A DNA stretch of 40,975 nucleotides from Vibrio thalassae (GTDB taxonomy: Bacteria; Pseudomonadota; Gammaproteobacteria; Enterobacterales; Vibrionaceae), in NCBI RefSeq assembly GCF_900089835.1, contig NZ_OANU01000117.1, positions 1-40,975 on the forward strand, read 5' to 3'. Below, one piece after another: positions 1-7,010 of the stretch (positions are counted from its first letter, which is position 1; each line of letters begins with the position of its first letter). Under the pieces are notes generated by a model. The model had not been told where the DNA came from, searched no databases, and saw only the letters and a program-made list of their open reading frames with translations. A program made the position numbers and the translations under genes.

Positions 1-180
1 GTATTCAGAGAAGATGAACTAAAAGTAAAAGACCCAGATGGAGCTGCTCACTTAGCGGCATTTAATCGTGCTGCGTTGAACACGATAAAGCAGGATGAGA
101 GTGACAAAGATAGCTTGGCTGCCAAACGTAGAAAGTCAGGTTGGTCTGGTGAATATCGCTCAAAAATAATATTTGGCTAA
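1..180 (+). CDS. ISAs1-family transposase, C-terminal end (5' part outside window)
   Basis: The frame is open from base 1 to a TAA at 178-180 and gives the last 59 residues of a protein. The tail runs from a FRED segment through an N-R-A-A-L-N-x-I-K-Q stretch and an AAKRRKSGW segment to the stop. This is the layout of the end of ISAs1-family DDE transposases, where a conserved R-x-x-A-L-N-x-L-K helix precedes a basic K-R-x-K-x-G-W tail. The catalytic residues lie upstream of the window. Because the gene is cut by the window edge I cannot say whether the element is intact. Family assignment is from memory of the motif pattern and not from a search. Confidence 0.7.
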   Translation, partial: VFREDELKVKDPDGAAHLAAFNRAALNTIKQDESDKDSLAAKRRKSGWSGEYRSKIIFG

Positions 181-208
181 TATTTATTCAAAGTGGAATC
201 CCGCCCTG
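1..208 (+). mobile_element. Right end of an ISAs1-family insertion sequence
   Basis: The transposase stop is at 180 and the element should end shortly after it. The bases at 196-208, read on the minus strand, start CAGGGCGGGATTC, which fits the CAGGG-type tip of ISAs1-family inverted repeats. I therefore place the tip at about 208. The other end is outside the window, so neither the inverted-repeat match nor a target duplication can be confirmed. The next gene loses its front exactly here. Confidence 0.5.
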
Positions 209-1002
209 AGTGGTTACATGAACTTCAAAAATTTGATATTAGTATGGCAACTGCTGGCGTTCAAAGAAGAACGTTGTTGTCATTTTTCGATATGACAATG
301 GATTACCTTTCAAAAGAACCTTTTGAGCCTATTTTAAAGTATGCAGTAGTTCGAACATCTTCCCATATCGTTCAAAGTTCAAATTATGCACTGTACCAGA
401 GAATACTTTTACAATGGGCTACCGCAGAACCATCAACATTACCAATCGTGATTGATTTTATTGCGTTCTATAAAAATGCGGGTATCCAAGTCGATATTGA
501 AGAGATTAAAGAAACTCTAGAATTTATTATTACTGAAAACTCTAGACAGAACCACACTAGCGAAATTTGCTGGGCTATATGGGGAATGATGCTACTCAAC
601 ATTGAGTTTACTTCAGAAGTGGTCGCAACAATAAAGAGTATTGAAAATTCATTCGTAGCTCTCTTAACTTTGGATGCACAGCAGCGTGGTTTGATTTTAG
701 GCGAAGAAACGTTTGAATTATGGGGAAGTCTAATGACCCCACAAGAGCTAAAAGGTAACAATTGGCTGCTAGCTTACGAAGCCCTTAAGAAAGGGTGGCT
801 TGCTCCAGTTGGAGGTCAGAATTACCTAGATGAGTCCATTGGTTTTTCATTTTTGTCAGAGAAAAACGTTTCGTTTTATGACCCTGAAAAACTAAATAAT
901 TACGATCCTCAGGTAAGGTATTATAATTTTAGAAGACTAAATGCTGACCAATTAAGGTATTTCTTATACAGAGACCGCCCTATAAGCAGGCCGCCATTCT
1001 AA
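193..1002 (+). pseudogene. C-terminal remnant of a probable UG/DRT-type reverse transcriptase, cut by ISAs1
   Basis: The open frame from GTG 193 encodes 269 residues, but its first few codons lie inside the IS end, so native sequence probably starts near 209. Visible features are an ILKYA-x-x-R-x-S-S-H segment near residue 48, an HTSEICWAIWGMMLL segment near 120-134, a DAQQRGLI segment, a WLLAYEALKKGWL segment near 192-205, and VSFYDPEK near 226. I recognise this order as the all-helical C-terminal domain that follows the palm in unknown-group (UG) reverse transcriptases of the defence-associated (DRT, AbiK-like) class. The palm with its YADD-type motif is absent, so the product cannot polymerise. 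The rest of the gene, if kept, would lie left of the IS outside the window. Expression of the stub would depend on a promoter in the IS. The alternative is an uncharacterised helical protein. Confidence 0.55.
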
Positions 1003-1347
1003 ATATTGCTAACAAATGATCAAAGTCTCAACATACTTTTTCTAAGTAGACACCGCCGTTCTAAAGCATCAGGTCTAGTACGCTTTTGTCCAAAGGTGTG
1101 CTGAAGCCGATCGCGGAAAACACACCTTTGCCCCGTTATGCGTTAAACTAAATACTCTACAAAATTTAGGGACGTGCATTTCCCCAATTAAATCTAATCT
1201 GATTTAATTGGGGCAGATATCACTCATTTAGAATGTGAATACGTTAGAATTCGTATTTTAAAGGAGGCGGTATAGCCTCCTGAAGTTAGTTTGGCAGTTT
1301 AGGAATAACGGCGTTTTTCAAGGTAGTTGTCATCATTCGCTTAGTTA
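1003..1347. other. Gene-free stretch with several hairpins between the RT remnant and the IS3 element
   Basis: No credible gene is seen. There are three clear dyads. A 10-bp perfect inverted repeat (1091-1100 with 1121-1130, 20-base loop) is followed by CCCCGTTATGCGTTA and looks like half of an integron attC site. A 13-bp perfect inverted repeat (1182-1194 with 1201-1213) has a 6-base loop and no T-run. A GGAGGC/GCCTCC hairpin lies at 1263-1280. A TAACAAA motif at about 1011 could be the partner of GTTATGCG in an attC reading, but the arms do not pair well enough to call it. The IS3 left end probably begins near 1281. Confidence 0.4.
1087..1104 (+). repeat. 18-base direct repeat, copy 1, with attC-like hairpin to 1144
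   Basis: Identical to 4983-5000. Together with 1121-1144 it forms a 10-bp perfect stem followed by CCCC and GTTATGCGTTA. Vibrio integron attC sites have paired L boxes and an outer GTTA, which is what suggested the reading. The left outer box (TAAC GGGG expected) is not present at the proper place, so this is at best a degenerate site. Confidence 0.45.
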
Positions 1348-2358
1348 TTAAGCGGCTTTTCTTTCTGGATTTAGATGAACCTCACCAACGGGTTCACAGT
1401 TCCTAATCTTGCTTGACCAACGCTCTGGGTGTCGCTCTCTTGCTACCGACAACACATCAGAACGACGTCTTAAAATCTCACTATCTTTACCACTGTGACG
1501 CTCTGATGGCGTAACGTAATTTAACTTACTGTGCTTATGCTCGGTGTTGTACCAACGCACGAACGCCTCAACCCAACTACGACTAGCATCGAGTTGTTTA
1601 AAGCCTTTTGTTGGCCAGCTAGGCATGTACTTCACTGTGCGGAACAGCGACTCAACATACGGGTTATCATCACTGACTCTCGGGCGACTGTATGATGAAG
1701 TAATACCAAGCTCATCCATTTTCGCTCTGAACGTCAGTGACTTCATTGGCGCACCATTGTCCGAGTGAAGTACCAGTGGCTGATTAAAGCATTGCTCACG
1801 CATCAGCGTCCGCTGTAATAGCTGTGATGCTAACTCACCGCATTCACATTCATAAACATCGTAACCAACGATTTTTCGGCTATAAATATCTTCAATCACG
1901 TAGAGATAGTAGTGCTGACCGCGAACCCTAGATGGCAAGTAAGTTATGTCCCATGTGTACACTTGATTGGGACCTGTTGCCGTATAACTTGTTGGTTTAG
2001 CCTGCCTTTGTCGACTTCGCTGACGACCTCGGGTATGAAGCTGACCTTCTGCTTTCAAAACCCGATAGTAGCTCGACTCTGAAGCAATATACTCACCGTT
2101 ATCAAGCAACGTCGGGACAATTTGAGTTGGTGGTAAACTTGCGTATTCAGGGCGGTTGCACACCTCAATAATCGCATTGCGCTCTTGCGGTGATAGCTTG
2201 TTAGCAGGCACAGGCCTAACGCAGGTCGGTCTTTTGTCTGTCTGTATTTCACCTCGCTGATACCAGCGTCGATACGTTCTCAAGTCGATTTGAACTTCAT
2301 TGCAGGCGTACTCTAGACGGCAGCCACTTCGCTTAGCATCGTGGATAAGAGTAACCAA
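1348..2358 (-). CDS. IS3-family transposase OrfB (DDE catalytic part)
   Basis: 336 residues if read alone from the TTG at 2358. It carries the retroviral-integrase-like catalytic domain: TWDITYL (first Asp), HSDNGAP (second Asp), and DNPYVESLFRTVKYMP, which holds the Glu, followed by the conserved tail motif of IS3-family enzymes (WYNTEHKHSKLNYVTP). The frame is open upstream of 2358 without a stop back into the end of orfA, in the -1 phase, so the functional product is most likely the OrfAB fusion and not a protein started at TTG. All catalytic residues are present, so the element could be active. Confidence 0.9.
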   Translation of the reverse strand: MVTLIHDAKRSGCRLEYACNEVQIDLRTYRRWYQRGEIQTDKRPTCVRPVPANKLSPQERNAIIEVCNRPEYASLPPTQIVPTLLDNGEYIASESSYYRVLKAEGQLHTRGRQRSRQRQAKPTSYTATGPNQVYTWDITYLPSRVRGQHYYLYVIEDIYSRKIVGYDVYECECGELASQLLQRTLMREQCFNQPLVLHSDNGAPMKSLTFRAKMDELGITSSYSRPRVSDDNPYVESLFRTVKYMPSWPTKGFKQLDASRSWVEAFVRWYNTEHKHSKLNYVTPSERHSGKDSEILRRRSDVLSVARERHPERWSSKIRNCEPVGEVHLNPERKAA

Positions 2359-2381
2359 GTAGTGCCTTTCATCGGTTGAGG

Positions 2382-2882
2382 TTAGTCGTCCTCTGGCTCT
2401 TCCCCGTAAAAGGCTCTCAGCTTTTTTCGCAGAACCAAGAGTGCTGCGGTTTCCGCTAACGCTTTTTCTTTAAAGCGTAACTCTTTTTTCAGCTCTTTAA
2501 TTTCAAGCTTGTCAGCTTTAGCTTGTTTCTTGGCTTCAGCCTCACGCTCTTTAGCAGACATAAACCCTTGCATACACTCACTTCGCCAACCTTGCACTTG
2601 TTCAGGGAACAAGCCTTTCTCGCGACAATACTGACTGAGTTCATTCTCCGTCATCGAGTAAGTTTCAGCGACAATGGCGAGTTTAGTTTGAGCAGACCAC
2701 TGCTCTGATGAAGTATTACTATTTGGCACAGCGGCTCCTGAACGTCTAAGTTGCTGCCGCCAATGATACAGGGTTGCTGTGCTAATACCTTCCTCTTTTG
2801 CTACTTGGCTTACAGACATTGAATAAGGAGGCAGTAGCTTCTTCAATATGGCTTCTTTTCTTTCTGTTGGAATGCGATTCAA
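2382..2882 (-). CDS. IS3-family transposase OrfA (DNA-binding part)
   Basis: 166 residues from a TTG at 2882; the next upstream codons in this frame reach a TGA, so no ATG start is available and initiation is weak. An N-terminal helix-turn-helix of the transposase_8 type (residues about 10-45: SVSQVAKEEGISTATLYHW) is followed by a second HTH-like segment around 70-105. A basic coiled-coil region (about 115-150, many K/E heptads) fits the OrfA leucine-zipper that mediates multimer formation. It ends in LRKKLRAFYGEEPEDD, and the frameshift site lies inside the RKK codons. Confidence 0.85.
   Translation of the reverse strand: MNRIPTERKEAILKKLLPPYSMSVSQVAKEEGISTATLYHWRQQLRRSGAAVPNSNTSSEQWSAQTKLAIVAETYSMTENELSQYCREKGLFPEQVQGWRSECMQGFMSAKEREAEAKKQAKADKLEIKELKKELRFKEKALAETAALLVLRKKLRAFYGEEPEDD
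2421..2427 (-). promoter_or_regulatory. A-AAA-AAG slippery site for -1 frameshifting orfA to orfB
   Basis: On the minus strand the orfA codons CGA AAA AAG contain the heptamer A AAA AAG in the correct phase. A -1 slip here enters the orfB frame, which is then open through to the orfB stop at 1348. This is the standard way IS3-family elements make the OrfAB transposase. Confidence 0.8.
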
Positions 2883-2915
2883 AACTCACTCATTACCACC
2901 CAAACTGGCTAAATT

Positions 2916-4766
2916 TTAACAGTGACAACTATCCTGCCAGAGGGGGATAACATCTGGGAATGAGTTTGCGAATGAGTCAAACTTATCGCTTATCTGTTCT
3001 ATTGCATCCCATTCAATGGCTCCTGAAGGAAGTTTAGTTTTGTCTTGTGTAACAATAGCTAACAACAAATTTTCAATCGTATTGTAAATCTTTTTATCTT
3101 TCATTTTAGCAACAGCATTCTCAGGTTTGCCTGCTGAAACTGGCTCATTGAAATAAGCCGTTTCGAAATCAATAATTGAGCCAAACACTTGGCTGTATTC
3201 TGACATTTGTTCAAGAATTTTACTGTTGTTAGTCCATGCAGGATTTTTTTCGATATTAGGTCTTCTTTCCTTTTTACCTGTCACATCGTCTTTCATTTGT
3301 CGGTATTTAAGGATTTCCTTAGTGTCAATATCATGAAGTACGAAGTAACTTTTTTTGAAGTGATTGAGAATTTTCATGAACATTGAAACTTGCACTTTTC
3401 CTCCACAGCGAAGAATGAATAAGTCATCAAAAGTTGTATCATCTTTTTCTTTGTAATCTTTGATTACTTTACCAAATGCAGTGTATTCAGTATCGCCTTC
3501 AACTAAGAAAACCTTACCACCAAAGAAAAACTCCATTACATCTGGGTTTAGTAGGTTAAATAATTTCAATGATTCTGTTTCATCTTCAGTAAAGTTGATT
3601 TGATCTGGTCGAAAAATTGTTGTCGCTTCAACTTCATCATTCGAGTTATTTTCTACTCGAATAATCTTAGTATGATCACGGGTTAAGTCGATAAAACTTG
3701 GGGAGTGAGTTGTTATCATTACTTGCCAGTTTTCATTATTTTCGGCAAGGTTATATAGCATGTCCCTTGTCTCTCTACAGGCTGAAGGATGTAAACTTAA
3801 TTCAGGTTCATCTAGTAGTAGTAAGTGTGACTTGAAATCCTCTAACTTATTATATTTACTTGTTTTCTTTCCAGAGGATTCGTATCCCATTTCAGCAATT
3901 TGTTTCAGAACAGACCAGAGTAACGTTCTTCTAGCACCGCTACCATGATGGCTAATTGGGAACACTTGTTCTCCTTTACCAAATCGCACATCTACTTCTG
4001 ATGAATCAAAAATCTTCAGGTTAGAACTGGCAATATCTTTTTCACTAATGCTTATTTTTAGTTTATGGCTAGGGATGATTTTGGAAGCATATTGAGAGAT
4101 TTCTTCAGCCAAGGTTTCCAGAGTTTCGGTACTTTGTTCTACGAACTCTTTTTTTAAGGACGACATTTGATCATACAGAGAAGAGTAATCTGCATCTTGC
4201 TCTTTTGGTTTGAAGTTCCTAACTTGTTCTTCTAAGAACACATCAACTAAAATGCTTTGAATCGCTTCAGATTGTTCTTCTGGATTGCTAAATGTGCCTA
4301 CTAAATGTGCCTTAGGTCTATTCTTTTTAGAAGCGCCATCATTAGACCATGGCATTCTTGGTTTATCAGTATCTTCTGCAAAACGGCCTTCCTTCACTAA
4401 GTACCCATATCTAGTAGGCGCTTTGTCTTTCTGTTTCCAAATGAAGCGTTCTTTAATTAGATAAGAAGTTTCTTCGGTTTCATTCTCTTCTGGTGTGTAG
4501 AAATGCTCACTCGGTTTATCAGTTCCTGAGCAACGTGTGTGTATCTCTACCGTTGGTAAGGTATTTTTATCAAAAACTCGATTATGAAAATCATCTAAAC
4601 CAAGTTTTTCGCTGTTAACTGCTGAATGATAAGCCTTTAGTATTGTACTTTTGCCAAAATTATTCCCACCAACCAAAATGACTATATCGTCTAATTCAAT
4701 CTCGACAGGTGTGGAGCCAATTGAGCGAAAATTGCTCACTAATAATTTTTCTAATCTTACTGTCAT
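2916..4766 (-). CDS. OLD-family ATP-dependent nuclease (AAA ATPase plus Toprim)
   Basis: 616 residues. The ATPase part shows Walker A GGNNFGKST (33-41), a signature-like SGARR (276-280), Walker B LLLLDEPE (315-322) and the H-loop TTHSP with H354. The C-terminal Toprim domain has EGDTE (E424) and the HDID pair (D479, D481), the metal ligands of OLD nucleases. The layout and size match class OLD nucleases, known from phage P2 Old and from GajA of the Gabija anti-phage system. No GajB-like helicase is seen, so a stand-alone OLD or the remains of a two-gene system is more likely. The start is ATG at 4766 with GGAGG seven bases upstream. The last five codons and the stop (about 2916-2933) coincide with the IS3 end, so a few native C-terminal residues and any downstream partner may have been replaced. 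All catalytic residues are intact. Confidence 0.85.
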   Translation of the reverse strand: MTVRLEKLLVSNFRSIGSTPVEIELDDIVILVGGNNFGKSTILKAYHSAVNSEKLGLDDFHNRVFDKNTLPTVEIHTRCSGTDKPSEHFYTPEENETEETSYLIKERFIWKQKDKAPTRYGYLVKEGRFAEDTDKPRMPWSNDGASKKNRPKAHLVGTFSNPEEQSEAIQSILVDVFLEEQVRNFKPKEQDADYSSLYDQMSSLKKEFVEQSTETLETLAEEISQYASKIIPSHKLKISISEKDIASSNLKIFDSSEVDVRFGKGEQVFPISHHGSGARRTLLWSVLKQIAEMGYESSGKKTSKYNKLEDFKSHLLLLDEPELSLHPSACRETRDMLYNLAENNENWQVMITTHSPSFIDLTRDHTKIIRVENNSNDEVEATTIFRPDQINFTEDETESLKLFNLLNPDVMEFFFGGKVFLVEGDTEYTAFGKVIKDYKEKDDTTFDDLFILRCGGKVQVSMFMKILNHFKKSYFVLHDIDTKEILKYRQMKDDVTGKKERRPNIEKNPAWTNNSKILEQMSEYSQVFGSIIDFETAYFNEPVSAGKPENAVAKMKDKKIYNTIENLLLAIVTQDKTKLPSGAIEWDAIEQISDKFDSFANSFPDVIPLWQDSCHC

Positions 4767-4982
4767 ATGACCTCCAATGAATATGGAAGCATTGTAGTTT
4801 CTATCTGTTGATCAACGAAATAGCATTACTTAATTATTTGAGTTTGGTTGCTTTTTTCGTTGCACTGTTGATGGATTACAACCGACTGGACAGCACTATT
4901 GATATCGGATTTAAAGCTAACGACTTTCTATACCTGTAGTTATCCATTAGTTGCTAAATTAGGAAAGTCACTGACAAGGTTC

Positions 4983-5000
4983 TGTCCAAAGGTGTGCTGA
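4983..5000 (+). repeat. 18-base direct repeat, copy 2 (copy 1 at 1087-1104)
   Basis: The word tgtccaaaggtgtgctga is identical at 1087-1104 and here, in the same orientation, about 3.9 kb apart and on either side of the IS3/OLD block. In copy 1 the CAAAGGTGTG part pairs with CACACCTTTG 20 bases on. In copy 2 the sequence changes straight after the word to CGGGGCATGTAACAAA. The two may be degenerate attC sites of an integron cassette array, or ends of one element. Confidence 0.6.
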
Positions 5001-5027
5001 CGGGGCATGTAACAAATGTGTGATCAT

Positions 5028-5068
5028 CAAGCGATTCTGTCGTACCTTAATTACCAAGCGACTTTGTC
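5028..5068 (-). repeat. Tandem 14-base repeats resembling a solo IS21-family end
   Basis: caagcgattctgtc (5028-5041) and caagcgactttgtc (5055-5068) differ at two positions and are spaced 27 bases start to start. Read on the minus strand the outer copy starts TGACAAAGTCGCTTGG. IS21-family elements carry several such repeats inside each end. No istA or istB is found to the left, so this would be a solo remnant. Confidence 0.35.
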
Positions 5069-5114
5069 ACTGCCACCCCGCGGATGAGTAAAAACGTATA
5101 TGGGCTGCCACGGA

Positions 5115-5351
5115 TTAGCATTGAGACTGGCCCGCTTCGCGGCAGTGTGACCAGTTGCTTTCACTATTGTCGAGAGAATCAAAGAACTCGTCTCCATCCA
5201 TCAGATCATCGTCGTCAATATTTTCAAAACGAGACTTAACGAGCTCAAGCTTTGCTTCTTCTGTCATATCAAATCCAATGCAGCCCAGGCGGGCTGCTGT
5301 TTGGTCACAATCATAAGTAGCGATTGCGAAGATGATCTTTAAAATGCGCAT
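5115..5351 (-). CDS. Small acidic protein of unknown function
   Basis: 78 residues from ATG 5351. I do not recognise the family. The first 15 residues are hydrophobic (ILKIIFAIATY), and the middle is strongly acidic (a DDDD run near 48). The last 14 residues (SNWSHCREAGQSQC) read through the GC-rich hairpin-prone DNA at 5115-5160, which may be mobile-element sequence, so the native C-terminus could have been altered. No clear Shine-Dalgarno is seen. It lies alone between a loose IS end and a long hairpin. It could be a short cassette-type gene or a chance frame. Confidence 0.4.
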   Translation of the reverse strand: MRILKIIFAIATYDCDQTAARLGCIGFDMTEEAKLELVKSRFENIDDDDLMDGDEFFDSLDNSESNWSHCREAGQSQC

Positions 5352-5662
5352 GTGTTGTACTAATATATTTCCAACTAACGAAGAGTTTGTTATCGCTCAG
5401 CAGTCGGTAGAACTTTTGTAATTTAACCTGCTACTAAATACTGAAAAGCGACCCCAATATAGAGAGTGCCAGTTAGCTTAGCTGACTGGCATTCTCATTA
5501 TTGGGTGTACTTTTGAGCTCTGCTTCTTTATAGTTCTAAGGTAGATCCTGTCTCCTGCTTAACAGAGAGAATATGGTTGGGAGCGTCGTCTTCAAGCTAA
5601 GGATTTATTATTTTCTGTATCGTGTGTCAGCCAACTCGAGCGAGAAGTTTTAGATGCTGGTG
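5352..5662. other. Gene-poor stretch with a long hairpin and a possible gene fragment
   Basis: It contains the 25-pair hairpin at 5453-5505. To its right, the frame from about 5563 reads a plausible but unrecognised peptide (QREYGWERRLQAKDLLFS and on) that runs into the IS5 end at 5663. It may be the truncated tail or front of a gene cut by IS5. No start codon or ribosome site supports it as an independent gene. Confidence 0.35.
5453..5505. other. Long near-perfect hairpin
   Basis: Arms 5453-5477 and 5481-5505 pair over 25 positions with a 3-base loop (TTA). There are two mismatches (60/98 and 61/97) and two positions that would be G-U in RNA. There is no T-run after either arm, so a simple intrinsic terminator is unlikely. 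It may be a transposon-end structure, an integron-type recombination site, or a structured RNA. Confidence 0.6.
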
Positions 5663-5898
5663 GGCTTTGTTGCTTAAATCGATGGCACTAAATCAAGAAG
5701 CTACGATCTGATCGGCCATCCTCATCAATCGTCGTAACCTCATGCCTAAACCTCGTTACAAAACAACTAACTGGAAGCAGTATAATGAAGCCCTTGAACA
5801 ACCGCGGCTCTCTGACCTCTTGGATTGATGAAGAAGCGATAGCGATTGGAATCAAAACTGGCTGTAGGTTGTCAGAGGCTCCATGGATTTGGATGTAA
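5663..5898 (+). pseudogene. IS5-family transposase remnant with left inverted repeat
   Basis: GGCTTTGTTGC at 5663 is the typical tip of IS5/IS903-group inverted repeats. An ATG at 5742 opens MPKPRYKTTNWKQYNEAL, the start of these transposases. One inserted base between about 5793 and 5799 shifts the frame; from 5800 the family sequence resumes as NRGSLTSWIDEEAIA. It then degenerates and stops at 5896-5898. Only about 50 of some 300 residues remain, with no catalytic residues. The minus-strand frame of 88 residues across the same bases is a shadow of this remnant. Confidence 0.75.
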
Positions 5899-5998
5899 CT
5901 CCGTTTTTGTTTCGCCATATTTATCGTGTGATAACAGATGGTATAGTAGCTCAAGCTCTCCCCGTAACTCTGACGGGCATCTCTGCCTTTGTAGTGGG

Positions 5999-6106
5999 CT
6001 AGAGGATTTTTTTCTTAAGCAGTGATGACTTTATTTCTCTATGACCACCCTCCATTTCCCATCGTTGGTCATCAAGCTCATCTACACCGAATAGCGCGCC
6101 TCCGAG
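5999..6106 (-). pseudogene. IS4-family transposase fragment
   Basis: On the minus strand 6106 to 5999 reads a 35-residue piece containing FGVDELDDQRWEMEGGHREIKSSLL. IS4-family transposases carry an R-W-E-I-E-L-G-Y-R-E-x-K-x-S-L-L segment that includes the catalytic Glu of the YREK motif. The match is clear, with Gly-His in place of Gly-Tyr. The fragment begins directly after the stop of the 6107-6610 gene and ends at a TAG. Everything else of the transposase is missing. Confidence 0.6.
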
Positions 6107-6610
6107 CTATTCTAAGCGTCCTTTAAAAGATAATAAATCGAGTCTATCTTGGTAGGCATCGAGCAATGCTTTTTTTGTCTCTAAGTAAGCTGTAAGTTTG
6201 CCGTACTTGTTAATGGAGCGAACCATCGTTTTGTTTTTATACTCCCCAGTCATGTTGTACTCACGCCATTTAGCAATATAACAAGAGTATCGGTTATTTG
6301 GGTCGTCCTTCGTTGGTTTTGGTTTATGGATAATTTTAGGCTCGACACTTTTGGGAAGTCTTTTCAATATGTATGGCTCACTCAACAAGCGAAACCAAAA
6401 TTGTCCCCAAATTTCTACCCCAAGCTCATCACGTAGCTGGACTGCTTTCTCAAGGGCTTTTTCCTCTCCAAGCCGAATGAATCCTAGCGAGCGGTGCAAT
6501 ACCTTACCTTCCAAGGTTTGAATGCGGACTTTAAACGATGAATTACTCTTTGAAATAAAACGATACCTAGTATTTGAAGTGAAGCTACTTTCAGACATAG
6601 AAATACTCAT
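6107..6610 (-). CDS. Protein with AP2-like DNA-binding domain, function unknown
   Basis: 167 residues from ATG 6610 (an upstream TTG at 6619 is possible; ATG 6598 also). Residues about 18-65 read as an AP2/ERF-like fold: aromatic and basic start (TRYRFISKS), a three-strand part (FKVRIQTLEGKVLHRSLGF) and a helix (GEEKALEKAVQLRDELG). This strand-strand-strand-helix pattern with a K/A-rich helix ending in RDE is how AP2 domains look in phage homing endonucleases and integrases. The C-terminal half is basic and has no nuclease motif that I can see. The stop directly abuts the IS4 fragment, so the C-terminus may be truncated. No strong ribosome site is visible. It is likely a mobile-element-linked DNA-binding protein, and this is inference. 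Confidence 0.5.
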   Translation of the reverse strand: MSISMSESSFTSNTRYRFISKSNSSFKVRIQTLEGKVLHRSLGFIRLGEEKALEKAVQLRDELGVEIWGQFWFRLLSEPYILKRLPKSVEPKIIHKPKPTKDDPNNRYSCYIAKWREYNMTGEYKNKTMVRSINKYGKLTAYLETKKALLDAYQDRLDLLSFKGRLE

Positions 6611-7010
6611 AAATGACAAATCTATTAATAGTGGGTGAGTAAGTTATAGAAAATACCCTCATACTAAAAGAGCGAAGTAACAAAAGTGTTAACTAAATCT
6701 AACATTTGCAAAAAGTTCGACTTTGCAGCATCGTTGCAACAGCCAAAGTTAATGGTCTTACCTTTTATGACTAAATGGTCAAGTTTGGACAAGCAACATT
6801 CCTTGTAGCTGCTGTTTTACAACTAATCGATAACTCATCGATAAAGCCATTTGTGTTGCGTTGGGCTTACGCATGGAGGCCTACAAAGAGCTGCTTTCTC
6901 AAAGAGTGGCGATGAGTCTCGACATAGAAACGCTTGAGGAGAAATGAACATGTTACCAAGACGATGATGGTACCAGGGGCGTTAGTGTCTCTTGACGTAA
7001 TAAAATGAAA
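6611..7010. other. Gene-poor stretch closing the accessory island
   Basis: No full gene is seen. A short plus-strand frame at 6873-6947 (ATG to TGA, 24 residues, EAYKELLSQRVAMSLDIETL in the middle) looks protein-like but has no recognised relatives; it may be the surviving tail of a lost gene. The boundary between island and backbone should lie here, before the terminator at 7011. Confidence 0.35.

Larger units (their letters stand above)
1281..2921 (-). mobile_element. IS3-family insertion sequence, complete
   Basis: The element carries orfA and orfB on the minus strand, joined by a frameshift signal. Candidate imperfect terminal repeats are TGAAGTTAGTTTGGCAG starting at 1281 (plus strand) and TGTTAAAATTTAGCCAG starting at 2921 (minus strand); both continue into CAGTTT-x-GG. 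Matches are about 14 of 23, so the boundaries are approximate by a few bases. A TAGTTGTCA word also occurs near both ends (around 1325 and 2930) and gives an alternative boundary. I see no convincing 3-5 bp target duplication. The right end touches the 3' end of the OLD nuclease gene. Confidence 0.65.
4767..5114. other. Gene-free stretch upstream of the OLD gene with repeat and IS-end debris
   Basis: The OLD promoter should lie at the left of this stretch, but I see no clear -35/-10 pair. At 4983-5000 is the second copy of an 18-base word also found at 1087-1104. At 5028-5041 and 5055-5068 is a pair of near-identical 14-base repeats 27 bases apart, which looks like an IS21-family terminus. 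No credible open reading frame is present. Confidence 0.4.

Noticed and set aside
1003..5150. A full integron cassette array
   Set aside because: Only two partial attC-like sequences are seen, their outer boxes do not pair properly, and there is no integrase gene in the window.
5453..5505. Retron msr-msd structure for the long hairpin
   Set aside because: No intact reverse transcriptase is adjacent, and the one RT remnant is a UG type about 4.5 kb away.
5688..5954. 88-residue minus-strand frame
   Set aside because: It lies across the IS5 transposase remnant on the plus strand and shows no family features of its own.
6873..6947. 24-codon frame as a real small gene
   Set aside because: The sequence looks protein-like but there is no ribosome site, promoter or terminator around it; more likely the tail of a lost gene.
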